Shown piece by piece: positions 1 through 9,882 of a stretch of 64,000 nt of DNA; the first letter of the stretch is position 1, and each line of letters begins with the position of its first letter. The position numbers and the translations under genes are program-made. The stretch is from positions 806,001-870,000 of the forward strand of contig NZ_CP049362.1 in NCBI RefSeq assembly GCF_019343455.1, in the 5' to 3' direction. The DNA is from Alcaligenes ammonioxydans. Lineage in GTDB: Bacteria; Pseudomonadota; Gammaproteobacteria; Burkholderiales; Burkholderiaceae_B. The notes below the pieces were generated by a model that saw only the letters and a program-made list of their open reading frames with translations, was not told the origin of the DNA and did not search any database.

Positions 1-224
1 GATTGATCGCTGCTGTTTTGCAGGCCCACGATATTCCTCATCGTTTTTGCGAGGGCTTGGAAGCGGCCGTGCAGGCTGCCGCCGGGCAAGCGCGTTCGGG
101 TGATGTGGTGTTGCTGTCGCCTGCCTGCGCCAGCATGGATATGTTCAAGAGCTATCACCATCGTGGTCTGTGCTTTGTGGCGGCAGTCACTGAAATGGCT
201 CTGGATAGAGGAGAGCTGGCATGA
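1..224 (+). CDS. murD: UDP-N-acetylmuramoylalanine--D-glutamate ligase, C-terminal fragment
   Basis: Only the last ~73 codons lie in the window; the gene runs in from the left edge. The segment [19 protein letters not shown] is the characteristic C-terminal motif of MurD, the cytoplasmic ATP-dependent ligase that adds D-glutamate to UDP-MurNAc-L-Ala. Its stop codon overlaps the ftsW start (ATGA), as expected in a dcw cluster. The first in-frame TTG is not the real start because the ligase core is missing. Confidence 0.93.
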   Translation, partial: LIAAVLQAHDIPHRFCEGLEAAVQAAAGQARSGDVVLLSPACASMDMFKSYHHRGLCFVAAVTEMALDRGELA

Positions 225-1414
225 GTCTGTTTGCTGAGCTGACCTCGGGTGTCAATGCCGTTCGCCCTGGACGTACGGCATTACCCGTGTTTGATCGCCC
301 CTTGTTGGCGGCCACTCTGATGCTGACCCTGTTCGGGCTGCTGATGGTGTACTCGGCCTCGATCGCTCTGGCAGACGGACCACGTTATGAAAGCTACGGC
401 CGCTACTATTTTGTCATTCGCCACGCTCTGTTCATTGTGGTTGGGGTGGTGCTGGCCATGTTCACGGCCACCGTACCCATGCGGGTCTGGCAGAAGCTGG
501 CCGTCCCCCTGTTTGCATTTTCCATTTTTCTTTTGCTGGTGGTTCTGATTCCCGGCATTGGTCGTGAGGTGAACGGGGCCCGCCGTTGGTTGCCCCTGGG
601 CATCATCAACTTCCAGCCCTCGGAACTGATGAAGGTAGCCATGGTGCTGTACGCCGCCGATTACACGGTGCGCAAGCAGCAGCATTTGCAAACCTTTGTG
701 CGGGGCTTTTTGCCTATGGCTGTGGCCTTGGGCCTGGTGGGGGTTCTGTTGCTGATGGAGCCCGATCTGGGCGCCTTCATGGTGATTGTGGCCATTGCCG
801 TGGGCATTTTGTTTATCGGCGGAATCAATGGCAAGTTGTTCTCGGCGTTGCTGGGCATACTGGTCAGCAGTTTTCTTTTGCTGATCTGGCTCTCTCCCTG
901 GCGTCGGGAGCGGCTTTTCGTTTATCTGGACCCCTGGAATCCTGATAACGCCTATGGCAGTGCTTATCAGCTGTCGCATTCGCTCATTGCGCTGGGTCGT
1001 GGCGAATGGTTTGGGGTGGGCCTGGGTTCCAGCGTGGAAAAGCTGCATTACCTGCCTGAAGCGCATACCGACTTTATCGTTGCCGTGATAGGCGAGGAAC
1101 TGGGTTTTGTGGGTGTTTCCGCCCTGATCCTGACCTTTGGCTTTCTGGTCTGGCGCAGCTTCAATATCGGCCGCCAGGCCAGTGCAATGGATCGTCTTTT
1201 TAGCGGCATCGTTGCCCAAGGCGTGGCTTTGTGGTTTGGCGTGCAGGCTTTCATCAACATTGGCGTGGTGCTGGGTCTGTTGCCGACCAAAGGGCTGACC
1301 TTGCCTTTGGTCAGTTATGGCGGCTCGGGGATTGTGATGAATCTGATGGCCTTTGCCTTGTTGCTGCGGGTGGATTTTGAGAACCGGCAAATGATGCGAG
1401 GTAAGCGCACATGA
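221..1414 (+). CDS. ftsW: Septal peptidoglycan polymerase FtsW (SEDS family)
   Basis: A 397-residue polytopic inner-membrane protein of the SEDS (RodA/FtsW/SpoVE) family, which polymerises lipid II at the septum together with its partner transpeptidase FtsI. About ten hydrophobic segments are visible. Family signatures include the [10 protein letters not shown] region, the FQPSELMK motif, and the C-terminal [15 protein letters not shown] motif. The length is normal. ATG at 221 overlaps the murD stop and its own stop overlaps murG, so it is translationally coupled in the cell-wall operon. Confidence 0.96.
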   Translation: MSLFAELTSGVNAVRPGRTALPVFDRPLLAATLMLTLFGLLMVYSASIALADGPRYESYGRYYFVIRHALFIVVGVVLAMFTATVPMRVWQKLAVPLFAFSIFLLLVVLIPGIGREVNGARRWLPLGIINFQPSELMKVAMVLYAADYTVRKQQHLQTFVRGFLPMAVALGLVGVLLLMEPDLGAFMVIVAIAVGILFIGGINGKLFSALLGILVSSFLLLIWLSPWRRERLFVYLDPWNPDNAYGSAYQLSHSLIALGRGEWFGVGLGSSVEKLHYLPEAHTDFIVAVIGEELGFVGVSALILTFGFLVWRSFNIGRQASAMDRLFSGIVAQGVALWFGVQAFINIGVVLGLLPTKGLTLPLVSYGGSGIVMNLMAFALLLRVDFENRQMMRGKRT

Positions 1415-2484
1415 GCACGCCAACCATTCTGATCATGGCAGGCGGCACGGGCGGGCATATCATGCCTGGTCTGGCCGTGGCACAGGCCATGCAGCAGCGC
1501 GGCTGGAACGTGCTGTGGCTGGGGCATCCAGAGCGTATGGAAGGTAGCCTGGTTCCTCAGCATGGGATTAAAATGCTGCCTCTGCGATTTTCCGGATTAC
1601 GAGGCAAAGGCGTGAAAGCGTTGCTCTCCTTACCCTTTACCTTGCTCAGTGCCTGCTGGCAGGCGCATCGCTGTCTGCAGCAAGCCAAACCGGATGTCGT
1701 GCTGGGCATGGGCGGCTATGTCGCCTTTCCGGGGGGGCTGATGTCCTTTGTGTCGCGTCGCCCGCTGGTGGTGCATGAGCAAAATGCGGTGGCGGGAACG
1801 GCTAACCGCTATCTGGCCAAAATGGCGACCCGCGTGCTGACCGGTTTTCCCGGCGCCTTGCCCGGTGCGGTGACAGTCGGCAACCCGGTGCGGGACGCCT
1901 TCGTGGGTCAAGGCCCTGCCGCTGAACGCTATGCCAAACGTAGCGGTCCCTTGCGCCTGTTGGTGGTGGGTGGCAGCCTGGGGGCCGCCGCGCTGAACCA
2001 GGTGGTACCCGAGGCCTTGGCCTTGATCCCGCCCGAGCAGCGCCCGCAGATCACGCATCAGTCCGGCCAGCAGCATCTGGACAGCTTGCAACAACGCTAT
2101 GCACAGCATCAGGTGCAGGCCGAGTGCACTGCCTTTATTGGTGACATGGCGCAGGCCATGAAAGAGGCTGATGTGCTGATTTGCCGAGCTGGCGCCATGA
2201 CGGTGGCCGAAGTTGCCGCCATTGGGGTGGCCGCCCTGTTTGTGCCGCTACCTCATGCCATTGACGACCACCAGACAGCCAACGCCCGTTATCTGAGCGA
2301 CTGTTCGGGCGCGTGGCTCAAGAAACAATCGGAGTTGACGGCCCAGTGGCTTGCACAGTGGTTGCAAGGGCTGGATCGTGAAGAGTTAAGTCGTGTGGCC
2401 AGCCACGCGCAAGAACATGCACAGTTGAATGCCACGCAGCAAATTGCCGAAGCATGTCAGCAGGCGGCAAGGAGGGTGAGATGA
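1411..2484 (+). CDS. murG: UDP-GlcNAc:lipid I N-acetylglucosaminyltransferase MurG
   Basis: A 357-residue membrane-associated GT-B glycosyltransferase that converts lipid I to lipid II on the cytoplasmic face. The N-terminal [16 protein letters not shown] loop is the classic MurG glycine-rich motif. The [12 protein letters not shown] segment and the second domain motif [18 protein letters not shown] with [14 protein letters not shown] complete the family signature. It overlaps ftsW upstream and murC downstream by four bases each. Length and order are typical. Confidence 0.97.
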   Translation: MSTPTILIMAGGTGGHIMPGLAVAQAMQQRGWNVLWLGHPERMEGSLVPQHGIKMLPLRFSGLRGKGVKALLSLPFTLLSACWQAHRCLQQAKPDVVLGMGGYVAFPGGLMSFVSRRPLVVHEQNAVAGTANRYLAKMATRVLTGFPGALPGAVTVGNPVRDAFVGQGPAAERYAKRSGPLRLLVVGGSLGAAALNQVVPEALALIPPEQRPQITHQSGQQHLDSLQQRYAQHQVQAECTAFIGDMAQAMKEADVLICRAGAMTVAEVAAIGVAALFVPLPHAIDDHQTANARYLSDCSGAWLKKQSELTAQWLAQWLQGLDREELSRVASHAQEHAQLNATQQIAEACQQAARRVR

Positions 2485-3887
2485 AGCACCGCATTCAACG
2501 TATTCATTTTGTAGGGATTGGCGGTTCGGGCATGAGCGGCATTGCCGAGGTCATGCTGAACCTGGGCTTTGCCATCAGTGGGTCCGATATTCAGGAAACG
2601 GCGGTCACTCGTCGCCTGGAGCAGCTTGGCGCCCGTATTGTTATCGGCCACAAGGCGGAAAACGTCGCCGGCATGGGCGCGATCGTCACATCGACCGCGA
2701 TTGCCGGCGATAACCCCGAAGTGCTGGCTGCTCGTGCTGCGCGCATTCCTGTGGTGCCTCGCGCCCTGATGCTGGCTGAACTGATGCGCCTGAAGCGCGG
2801 CATTGCGGTGGCCGGTACTCACGGCAAGACCACCACCACCAGTCTGGTGGCCAGTTTGCTGGGGGCCGCCGATCTGGACCCGACTTTTGTGATTGGCGGG
2901 CGCCTGAATTCAGCCGGTGCCAACGCCCGACTCGGGCAGGGCGATTACATCGTGGTGGAAGCCGACGAATCCGACGCTTCGTTCCTGAACCTGTTGCCGG
3001 TGATGGCCATCATCACCAATATCGACGTGGACCATATGGATACCTATGGTCATGATGTGGCCCGACTGAAAAGCGCCTTTATCGATTTCACACACCGTCT
3101 GCCGTTCTACGGTAGTGCCATCGTCTGTAACGACGATGCCAATGTGCGCGAAATCATTCCTTTTGTATCGCGCCCTGTCACCACGTATGGCATTGATACG
3201 GAGGCTCAGGTACGTGCAGTCAACATTGAAAGCCGTGGTACCACCATGTGTTTTGATGTGCAGCGCAAGGGGGCGAGCGGCGACCTTCCCTTGTTGTCCG
3301 TGTGCCTGAACCTGCCCGGAAAACACAATGTACTCAATGCCTTGGCGGCTATCGCCGTGGCCACGGAACTGGGCGTGAGCGACGAGGTCATTGCTCGCGG
3401 TCTGAAAGAGTTTACCGGTGTGGGCCGTCGTTTCTCCCTGGTGGGCGACTTCCCGGTTCCCCAGTCGCAAGGCGGCGGCACGTTTACCGTTGTTGACGAT
3501 TATGGTCACCATCCTGTCGAAATGGCTGCTACCTTGGCGGCCGCACGGGGTGCTTGGCCAGATCGCCGGATCGTGTTGGCGTTCCAGCCGCACCGCTATA
3601 CGCGTACCCGTGATTGCTTTGAAGATTTCGTGCAGGTGCTCAGCCAGGCCGATGCGGTTCTTCTCGGAGAGGTGTATCCCGCTGGCGAGGCCCCCCTTGT
3701 GGCCGCCGATGGCCGAGCCTTGAGTCGCGCAGTGCGTGTGCTCGGCAAGGTCGAACCCATTTTCGTGGCCGAAATCAGCGATATGGCACAAGCCGTACTG
3801 GACTTTGTCCGTGACGGCGATGTGGTGTTGGTAATGGGTGCAGGGTCCATCAGCCGGATTCCTGCTCAACTGGGAGAAATGGCATGA
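2481..3887 (+). CDS. murC: UDP-N-acetylmuramate--L-alanine ligase MurC
   Basis: A 468-residue Mur ligase that adds L-alanine to UDP-MurNAc, the first step of stem-peptide synthesis. The start at 2481 is chosen because AAGGAGG (2469-2475) sits just upstream and the ATG overlaps the murG stop; an in-frame start at 2454 would add nine residues inside murG. Visible features are the N-terminal [16 protein letters not shown]ossmann loop, the ATP-binding [10 protein letters not shown], the central [10 protein letters not shown] motif and the [10 protein letters not shown] ligase motif. Confidence 0.96.
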   Translation: MKHRIQRIHFVGIGGSGMSGIAEVMLNLGFAISGSDIQETAVTRRLEQLGARIVIGHKAENVAGMGAIVTSTAIAGDNPEVLAARAARIPVVPRALMLAELMRLKRGIAVAGTHGKTTTTSLVASLLGAADLDPTFVIGGRLNSAGANARLGQGDYIVVEADESDASFLNLLPVMAIITNIDVDHMDTYGHDVARLKSAFIDFTHRLPFYGSAIVCNDDANVREIIPFVSRPVTTYGIDTEAQVRAVNIESRGTTMCFDVQRKGASGDLPLLSVCLNLPGKHNVLNALAAIAVATELGVSDEVIARGLKEFTGVGRRFSLVGDFPVPQSQGGGTFTVVDDYGHHPVEMAATLAAARGAWPDRRIVLAFQPHRYTRTRDCFEDFVQVLSQADAVLLGEVYPAGEAPLVAADGRALSRAVRVLGKVEPIFVAEISDMAQAVLDFVRDGDVVLVMGAGSISRIPAQLGEMA

Positions 3888-4834
3888 CTGCGGATTTTGG
3901 TCGGGTCGGCGTGTTGTACGGCGGCAAGTCCGCCGAACGGGAAGTGTCCTTGATGTCCGGTCAAGGTGTGCATGAAGCCCTGCGTAGCATGGGTGTGGAC
4001 GCGCATTTGTTCGATATGGGCGAGAAAGGATTGACCGAACTGGCGCAGGCTGGCTTTGATCGTGTGTTTATCGCTTTGCATGGTCGTTACGGCGAAGATG
4101 GCACGTTGCAGGGAGCCTTGGAATGGTTGGGCATCCCTTACACCGGCAGCGGTGTGATGGCCTCCAGCCTGGCCATGGACAAGATCATGACCAAGCATGT
4201 GTGGCAGCACCTGGGTCTGCCAACCCCCGGCTTTGCGCAGCTGGATCATGTCAGCCAGGTTGCTGGGGCAGTGGAGCGTCTGGGCGTACCGCTGATCATG
4301 AAGCCGCCCCACGAAGGTTCTACGGTCGGTGTCGTGCGTGTGGACCGTGCCGATCAGGCGGTCGCCGCCTTTGAAACCGCCATGCATTACGACACGGTTG
4401 TGCTGGCTGAGCAATTCATTCGTGGTCGCGAGCTGACGGTGCCCATTATCGGCCAGGGTGAGCAGGCACGCGCCTTGCCCGTCATCGATATTGTGGCGCC
4501 CCAGGGTAACTACGACTTCGAGCACAAGTACTACTCGGACGAAACCCAATACTTCTGCCCGGCGGATTTGTCGCCTGAATTGACGGCCCACATCCAGGAT
4601 TTGTCGGTCCGCGCCTTTAATGCGCTGGGCTGTGAAGGCTGGGGCCGTGCCGACTTTATGCTGGACGAGCAAAATCGTCCCTGGTTGCTGGAGATGAACA
4701 CCTCTCCTGGCATGACCAGCCACTCGCTGGTGCCGATGGCAGCCAAAGCGGAGGGCATCAGCTATGCCCAGTTGTGCGTGAACATTTTGGCAACAGCCCG
4801 CTGCAAAGTGCAGGCTATTGCCCGCAGCCTATAG
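3884..4834 (+). CDS. ddlB: D-alanine--D-alanine ligase
   Basis: A 316-residue ATP-grasp ligase that makes the D-Ala-D-Ala dipeptide joined by MurF to the stem peptide. The N-terminus [19 protein letters not shown], the [10 protein letters not shown] loop, [12 protein letters not shown] and the metal-binding C-terminal end [17 protein letters not shown] are all diagnostic. ATG overlaps the murC stop. As in other dcw clusters it precedes ftsQ, hence the ddlB name; a second ddl gene elsewhere cannot be excluded. Confidence 0.95.
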   Translation: MTADFGRVGVLYGGKSAEREVSLMSGQGVHEALRSMGVDAHLFDMGEKGLTELAQAGFDRVFIALHGRYGEDGTLQGALEWLGIPYTGSGVMASSLAMDKIMTKHVWQHLGLPTPGFAQLDHVSQVAGAVERLGVPLIMKPPHEGSTVGVVRVDRADQAVAAFETAMHYDTVVLAEQFIRGRELTVPIIGQGEQARALPVIDIVAPQGNYDFEHKYYSDETQYFCPADLSPELTAHIQDLSVRAFNALGCEGWGRADFMLDEQNRPWLLEMNTSPGMTSHSLVPMAAKAEGISYAQLCVNILATARCKVQAIARSL

Positions 4835-4851
4835 AACGGGGAGCCTGATTC

Positions 4852-5643
4852 ATGTTTTCCGATGCACGTCTGACCAACCTGATCGCCAATACGCTGGCTC
4901 TGCTAGCAGTATCGGCATTGGTGATCGGTGTTGTGATTTGGGCTGTGCGTCGTCCGTACTTCAATATCGAGCGCATTCAGATCGAGTCCACGCAAGGCGA
5001 GCCGCTGGCCTACGTCACGGCAGAAGGGGTGAAAGCCACTATCGCCGGTCGCCTGCAAGGCAACTTCTTCACCGTCGATCTGGACCAATCCCGCGCCTTG
5101 ATTGAAACGGCCCCCTGGGTACGACGCGCGCAGATCCGGCGCGTCTGGCCCAACAGCCTGTCAGTACGGATTGAAGAGCAGCAGCCGCTGGCCTATTGGA
5201 ACGAAGACGAAATGATCAACACCTGGGGTGAATCGTTTTCTGCCAACAAGGCGGTAGTGCCCGATGAAATGGATTTGCCCCAGTTAAGCGGCCCTCCGAA
5301 CTCGGAGCGTCTGGTGGTGCAACGGTATGCCGAGCTGGCTCGCTGGTTCGGACCTCTGGACGTGCAGGTCAGTGAAGTGACCCTGAGCCCGCGCTATGCC
5401 TGGGATGTGGTGTTGTCCAACGGAATGCAGCTGAGCCTGGGCCGCGACCCGGCAGCGGATATTGCAGACCCCCACGGTCGTAAAGGGGCTTTGCCCTTTG
5501 CGGTTCGTGTTGAACGATTTGTGCAGGCATGGCCTGCCTTGATGCAGCGGCTTGGCGACCGTGCTTTGCAAAGTGCCGACTTACGTTACCCGAATGGCTT
5601 TGCGATAACGCTGGCTCCGGTTTCATCTACCCCTGTGAAGTAA
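4852..5643 (+). CDS. ftsQ: Cell division protein FtsQ
   Basis: A 263-residue bitopic inner-membrane protein of the divisome, linking FtsB/FtsL to the septal machinery. A single transmembrane helix lies at about residues 12-32 (ALLAVSALVIGVVIWAV), followed by a periplasmic POTRA domain that begins at YFNIERIQIES and includes ETAPWVRRAQIRRVWPNSL, the usual FtsQ wording. It starts 17 bases after ddlB, with GGGAGC as a possible ribosome binding site. FtsQ sequences vary, so identity rests on POTRA wording and position. Confidence 0.94.
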   Translation: MFSDARLTNLIANTLALLAVSALVIGVVIWAVRRPYFNIERIQIESTQGEPLAYVTAEGVKATIAGRLQGNFFTVDLDQSRALIETAPWVRRAQIRRVWPNSLSVRIEEQQPLAYWNEDEMINTWGESFSANKAVVPDEMDLPQLSGPPNSERLVVQRYAELARWFGPLDVQVSEVTLSPRYAWDVVLSNGMQLSLGRDPAADIADPHGRKGALPFAVRVERFVQAWPALMQRLGDRALQSADLRYPNGFAITLAPVSSTPVK

Positions 5644-5650
5644 AGAACAT

Positions 5651-6877
5651 ATGACTCGTGACATCAAAGACCTGATCGTTGCATTGGATATCGGCACCAG
5701 CAAAGTGGTTGCGGTGGTAGCCGAAGTGCTGCCGGAAGGCCGGTTTGAAGTGCTTGGTCTGGGCCAGCATGAATCCCAGGGCATGCGCAAAGGGGTAGTC
5801 GTCAATATCGAGACGACGGTCAATTCCATTCAGCGTGCGCTGGAAGAGGCCGAGCTGATGGCTGACTGCAAGATCCGCGAAGTCTATACCGGAATTGCGG
5901 GCAGCCACATCACCAGCTTCAACTCCAGTGGCATGGTGGCGGTAAAGGATAAGGAAGTGACCGCCACGGATGTGGCGCGTGTGATCGAAACGGCCAAGGC
6001 CGTGAATATCCCTACCGATCAGCAGGTGCTGCATGTGCTGACGCAGGAATTCATCGTGGACTCGCAAGAGGACATCCGCGAGCCTATCGGCATGAGCGGG
6101 CTGCGTCTGGAAGTGCGGGTACACATTGTGACTGGTGCCGTCAGTGCCGCCCAGAACATTGTCAAGTGCGTGCGCCGTTGCGGCCTGGAAGTGCAGGATC
6201 TGATCTTGCAGCCTTTGGCCTCCAGCCTGTCCTGCCTGACGGCCGATGAGAAAGAGCTGGGCGTAGTGCTGGTGGATATTGGCGGCGGTACGACCGATAT
6301 TGCCATTTACACCGGCGGTGCCATCCGTCACACCGATGTGATCCCGATTGCCGGCGACCAGATCACCAGCGATATCGCAGCCATGCTGCGCACGCCGACG
6401 CCAGATGCGGAAGAAATCAAGTTGCGCTTTGGGGTTGCCAAGCAATCGCTGGCTCATCCCGAGGAAATGATCGAAGTGCCCGGTTTGGGTGATCGTCCCA
6501 ACCGTCAGGTCAAGCGCCAGGCTTTAGGTGCCGTGATTGAGCCACGCGTCGAGGAGTTGTTCACGTTTGTGCAACAAAGCCTGCGCGAGTCGGGCTACGA
6601 AGATCTGCTGTCGTCGGGCGTGGTGCTGACTGGTGGCACGGCCATGTTGCCGGGCATTGTGGAACTGGCCGAGGACGTATTCCTGAAACCGGTGCGTATT
6701 GCGGTGCCCAGCTACGAAGGCAGCCTGGCGGATGTGATGCGCAACCCGCGCTTTTCGACGGTGATGGGCCTGTTGACGGAAGCTCGCCTGCAAAGTGCGC
6801 GTGGTCGCAAGGTGGCACAGCAAAAAGGCAGTGTCAAAGGTCTGGTGGCCCGCATGAAAGAATGGTTTATGAATTAA
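5651..6877 (+). CDS. ftsA: Cell division protein FtsA
   Basis: A 408-residue actin-like ATPase that tethers FtsZ filaments to the membrane. It has the actin-fold phosphate loops LIVALDIGTSKVVAVVAEV and LVDIGGGTTDIAIY, the FtsA-specific SHITSFNSSG segment and the C-terminal nucleotide motif VVLTGGTAMLPGI. The C-terminus ends in a short basic amphipathic stretch, GLVARMKEWFMN, the membrane-targeting peptide. It begins seven bases after ftsQ and is followed by a ~170-base leader before ftsZ. Confidence 0.97.
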   Translation: MTRDIKDLIVALDIGTSKVVAVVAEVLPEGRFEVLGLGQHESQGMRKGVVVNIETTVNSIQRALEEAELMADCKIREVYTGIAGSHITSFNSSGMVAVKDKEVTATDVARVIETAKAVNIPTDQQVLHVLTQEFIVDSQEDIREPIGMSGLRLEVRVHIVTGAVSAAQNIVKCVRRCGLEVQDLILQPLASSLSCLTADEKELGVVLVDIGGGTTDIAIYTGGAIRHTDVIPIAGDQITSDIAAMLRTPTPDAEEIKLRFGVAKQSLAHPEEMIEVPGLGDRPNRQVKRQALGAVIEPRVEELFTFVQQSLRESGYEDLLSSGVVLTGGTAMLPGIVELAEDVFLKPVRIAVPSYEGSLADVMRNPRFSTVMGLLTEARLQSARGRKVAQQKGSVKGLVARMKEWFMN

Positions 6878-6900
6878 GGGCGTTGCAAGACGCTCAGGTC

Positions 6901-7047
6901 GGGCCGCCTGAAAGGGCGGTCCGGGAGGCAGTTCAAACCGGGTGCGAACCCCCTGGTTGGCAGATGTTTTGAGCTGATTCCAAATTTTGGTTGTATCGGG
7001 GAAGTACGTAGAAACTTGACTAATTAGTGTTTGAGTGGGAGTCAATC
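6901..7047 (+). promoter_or_regulatory. ftsA-ftsZ spacer with two stem-loops (ftsZ leader)
   Basis: The only sizeable gap between dcw genes. GGGCCGCC (6901-6908) can pair with GGCGGTCC (6915-6922, one G-U), and AACCGGG (6936-6942) can pair imperfectly with CCCTGGTT downstream. GGGAG (7037-7041) is the ribosome binding site for the ftsZ ATG at 7048. No convincing -35/-10 pair was found, although ftsZ often has its own promoters. The role is inferred. Confidence 0.35.
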
Positions 7048-8214
7048 ATGATGAACTTTGAAATGTTAGATACCAGCAGCAGCGGCACGGTCATCAAGGT
7101 CGTGGGCGTGGGCGGCGCAGGCGGCAACGCAGTGACGCATATGATCAAGTCGGGCGTGCAGGGCGTGGATTTCATTTGCGCCAATACCGACTCGCAAGCG
7201 CTGGCCAGCAGCGATGCTCCTATCCAGATCCGTCTGGGACGCAGTGGCCTGGGTGCTGGCGCCAAGCCCGATCAGGGCCGTGCGGCTGCTGAAACCGCTC
7301 GTGAAGAAATCCGTGCCGCCCTGAACGGTGCCAACATGGTGTTTATTACGGCCGGTATGGGTGGTGGTACCGGTACCGGTGCCAGCCCCGTTGTGGCTGA
7401 AGTGGCCAAGGAGCTGGGCATTTTGACCGTGGGCGTGGTCACCAAGCCTTTCTCTTTTGAAGGCAACCGCCGTCTGCGCATGGCCGAAGAAGGAATCGAG
7501 GAGCTGAGCAAGCACGTTCACTCCCTGATCGTGGTACTGAATGAAAACCTGTACGACTTGATGGACGAGGATGCGACTCAGGCCGATTGCTTCAAGGCGG
7601 CGGACGACGTGCTGCACAATGCCTGCGCCGGTATTGCCGAGATCATCAATGTTGAAGGGAATGTGAACGTTGACTTTGAAGACGTGAAAACCATCATGGG
7701 TGAGCAAGGTCAAGCCATGATGGGTACGGCGGTGGCCTCCGGCTCGAACCGTGCCCGCGAAGCGGCTGAACGTGCAATTGCCTGCCCATTGCTGGAAGGG
7801 GTGGACCTGCACGGTGCTCGCGGCATGCTGGTGAACATCACTTCCTCGTCCTCGCTGAAGATGCGCGAAACCCGCGAAATCATGGACACCATCCGTGGTT
7901 ACGCCGCAGAAGATGCAACCGTCATCTTCGGTACGGCTTACGATGAGTCCATGGGTGACAGCCTGCGCGTGACGGTCGTGGCTACGGGTCTGGGTCGCAA
8001 GCAAGCACGTCCACAGTTGGTACAAAACAACGAGGAAGTGTTACGTACTGGTACGGACAATATGCCCGTGATTGGTGCTGATTACGCCAATGCGGATGTG
8101 CCTGCGGTTATCCGCAATCCACGCAGCCAGGCCTCGGCTCAGGTGCGTGCTCTGGAGACGGCCGGTATGGATCATTTCGATATTCCGGCGTTCTTGCGCA
8201 AGCAGGCTGATTAA
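7048..8214 (+). CDS. ftsZ: Cell division protein FtsZ
   Basis: A 388-residue tubulin-like GTPase that forms the Z ring. The tubulin signature GGGTGTGASPVVAEVAKELG, the N-terminal GVGGAGGNAV and the synergy-loop region around NVDFEDVKTIM are visible. A linker leads to the conserved C-terminal tail DIPAFLRKQAD, the docking peptide for FtsA. The start is ATG 7048, six bases after GGGAG; an in-frame GTG at 7027 would add an unlikely FEWESI extension. The linker is short, as usual in betaproteobacteria. Confidence 0.97.
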   Translation: MMNFEMLDTSSSGTVIKVVGVGGAGGNAVTHMIKSGVQGVDFICANTDSQALASSDAPIQIRLGRSGLGAGAKPDQGRAAAETAREEIRAALNGANMVFITAGMGGGTGTGASPVVAEVAKELGILTVGVVTKPFSFEGNRRLRMAEEGIEELSKHVHSLIVVLNENLYDLMDEDATQADCFKAADDVLHNACAGIAEIINVEGNVNVDFEDVKTIMGEQGQAMMGTAVASGSNRAREAAERAIACPLLEGVDLHGARGMLVNITSSSSLKMRETREIMDTIRGYAAEDATVIFGTAYDESMGDSLRVTVVATGLGRKQARPQLVQNNEEVLRTGTDNMPVIGADYANADVPAVIRNPRSQASAQVRALETAGMDHFDIPAFLRKQAD

Positions 8215-8265
8215 AAATCAAGTTCGGCGATTACCCGAGTCGTCAATTTGATTTCTCCCACGACT

Positions 8266-8291
8266 CCCCCTGAGCGTTCGCGTTCAGGGGG
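8266..8291 (+). terminator. Hairpin after ftsZ (possible terminator or processing site)
   Basis: CCCCCTGAGCG and CGTTCAGGGGG form an 11-pair stem (one G-U) around a TTCG loop. There is no U-tract after it, so it is either a weak or Rho-assisted terminator or an mRNA 3'-stabilising hairpin between ftsZ and lpxC. Confidence 0.45.
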
Positions 8292-8325
8292 CGTAAGTGT
8301 TTCGTAGTGTCGCTATGTTTGACGC

Positions 8326-8360
8326 TTGACAATTGCGTATGTTTTTAGAAAGCGTATAGT
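8326..8360 (+). promoter_or_regulatory. Candidate lpxC promoter
   Basis: TTGACA at 8326-8331 and the overlapping TTGCGT at 8333-8338 precede TATAGT at 8355-8360. The TTGCGT/TATAGT pair has a 16-base spacer; TTGACA itself is too far (23). A further TACAAT lies at 8380-8385. The transcript would have a leader of about 60 bases before the lpxC ATG at 8425. An in-frame start at 8326 would put coding sequence over this promoter and is rejected. Confidence 0.45.
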
Positions 8361-8424
8361 GGATAACCCGTATTACGGTTACAATAGTCTTTGCGAACAA
8401 CACTTTACAAATACAAGAATAGCC

Positions 8425-9348
8425 ATGCTCCGTCAGCGCACCATCAAAAATGTCATCAGTACCAAAGGGGTCGGCCTGCACTCCGGTCGTCGTGTCGAGC
8501 TGACATTACGCCCCGCCGCGCCTGACACCGGTATTGTGTTTCACCGTATTGATCTGCCGGAGATTGTGGATCTGCCTGCGCAGGCCGACAAGGTCGGTGG
8601 CACGCGCATGGCCTCGGTGCTCATCAAGGACAATGTTCGTGTCTCAACGGTTGAGCACCTGATGTCTGCCATTGCGGGTTTGGGTATTGATAATCTGCAT
8701 GTGGACCTGACTGCTGAAGAAGTGCCCATCATGGATGGCAGCGCAGGCACGTTCGTGTATTTGTTGCGCTCGGCCGGCTTGCAAGAGCAGGAAGCGCCCA
8801 AGAAATTTTTGCGTGTCCTCAAGCCCGTTGAAGTCTCTGAAGGCGAGGGAAAGGACATTAAATGGGCCCGTCTGGAGCCCTATGAAGGCTTTGCCCTTCA
8901 GTTTTCGATTGATTTTCATCACCCGGCAATTGATGCAACGGCCAATTTTGCCGAGGTGGATTTTGCGCATGACTCGTATGTGAAGACGATCTCACGTGCG
9001 CGCACCTTTGGCTTTGCCAGCGAGGTCGAGGCGTTGCGTGCGGCCGGTCTGGCCCGTGGTGGCAGTCTGGACAATGCCATCGTCATGGACGAATACCGCG
9101 TCCTGAATAGCGACGGTCTGCGTTACGAGGATGAGTTCGTCAAGCACAAGATTCTGGATGCGATTGGCGACTTGTACCTGATTGGCCACCCCTTGATTGC
9201 CCGTTATGTAGCGTGCAAATCCGGCCACGGCCTGAACAACCAGTTGGCGCGTGCCCTGCTCGCCGCCCAGGACAGTTGGGAATTGGTCACGTTCGAGTCT
9301 GCGGCTAGCGCGCCTCATGCGTTTTCCAGCGAGTGGAAATTCGCTTGA
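8425..9348 (+). CDS. lpxC: UDP-3-O-acyl-N-acetylglucosamine deacetylase LpxC
   Basis: A 307-residue zinc amidase catalysing the committed step of lipid A synthesis. The start is ATG 8425 ([11 protein letters not shown]), matching the family N-terminus and usual length. The active site is intact: [15 protein letters not shown] supplies the first zinc histidine, [15 protein letters not shown] the second histidine and aspartate, and [11 protein letters not shown] the catalytic histidine. Directly after ftsZ is the usual place for lpxC in proteobacteria. Confidence 0.96.
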   Translation: MLRQRTIKNVISTKGVGLHSGRRVELTLRPAAPDTGIVFHRIDLPEIVDLPAQADKVGGTRMASVLIKDNVRVSTVEHLMSAIAGLGIDNLHVDLTAEEVPIMDGSAGTFVYLLRSAGLQEQEAPKKFLRVLKPVEVSEGEGKDIKWARLEPYEGFALQFSIDFHHPAIDATANFAEVDFAHDSYVKTISRARTFGFASEVEALRAAGLARGGSLDNAIVMDEYRVLNSDGLRYEDEFVKHKILDAIGDLYLIGHPLIARYVACKSGHGLNNQLARALLAAQDSWELVTFESAASAPHAFSSEWKFA

Positions 9349-9381
9349 TACGGGTGTAAGGGCGCTATCCGCGCGCCCGGT

Positions 9382-9864
9382 TTAACTGCGATGATGACGC
9401 AACAGGCGTTCGATGGCTTGGGCCAGAGGACCTTGCGGTAATGAGTCATGCAGCTTTTCAAATGATTCCAGGGCCCGCTCGTCCAGGACTTGTACCTGGC
9501 GTGCGGGCTTTTCTGTCACAGCTGCAAACAAATGGGCTTGCACGTGAACCAGCGTCTCGCTAATGTTCCAGCCAGCGGCATTCATCTGTCGGGTGACGGT
9601 GGGCAAAAGCTGACGCAGCTTGGCCGCATGCGCTGCGCTGGGAACTGCCAGCGTCAATTGCTGTCTGTCTATACGTGCAACTTTACAGGCCTTGCCCAAA
9701 GCAGGGGGCAGGGCTTTGCTTACATGGGTCTGGGCTGCCATCAGCTGCCGGGCCATTTCCAGTACCTGGGAACCTTGCTGGTCCTTGGCCAGCCAACCCA
9801 AAGCGTGGCTTTGCCCGCTACTGCGTTTTGGCGCGGATGAGGAAAAAGGGGGCTTCCAGGTCAT
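9382..9864 (-). CDS. dciA: DUF721/DciA-family protein (probable replicative helicase loader)
   Basis: A ~160-residue basic protein. The N-terminal half, LGWLAKDQQGSQVLEMARQL, and the later KH-like region LTLAVPSAAHAAKLRQLLP fit the DUF721 family. DciA members of this family assist loading of the replicative helicase DnaB in bacteria that lack DnaC. Its place between lpxC and the M23 peptidase/secA is common in this group. The start is uncertain: ATG 9864 gives the shorter N-terminus usual for the family; an in-frame ATG at 9894 would overlap the divergent peptidase gene. Confidence 0.78.
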   Translation of the reverse strand: MTWKPPFSSSAPKRSSGQSHALGWLAKDQQGSQVLEMARQLMAAQTHVSKALPPALGKACKVARIDRQQLTLAVPSAAHAAKLRQLLPTVTRQMNAAGWNISETLVHVQAHLFAAVTEKPARQVQVLDERALESFEKLHDSLPQGPLAQAIERLLRHHRS

Positions 9865-9882
9865 GTTCGAGGTTATACAAGA

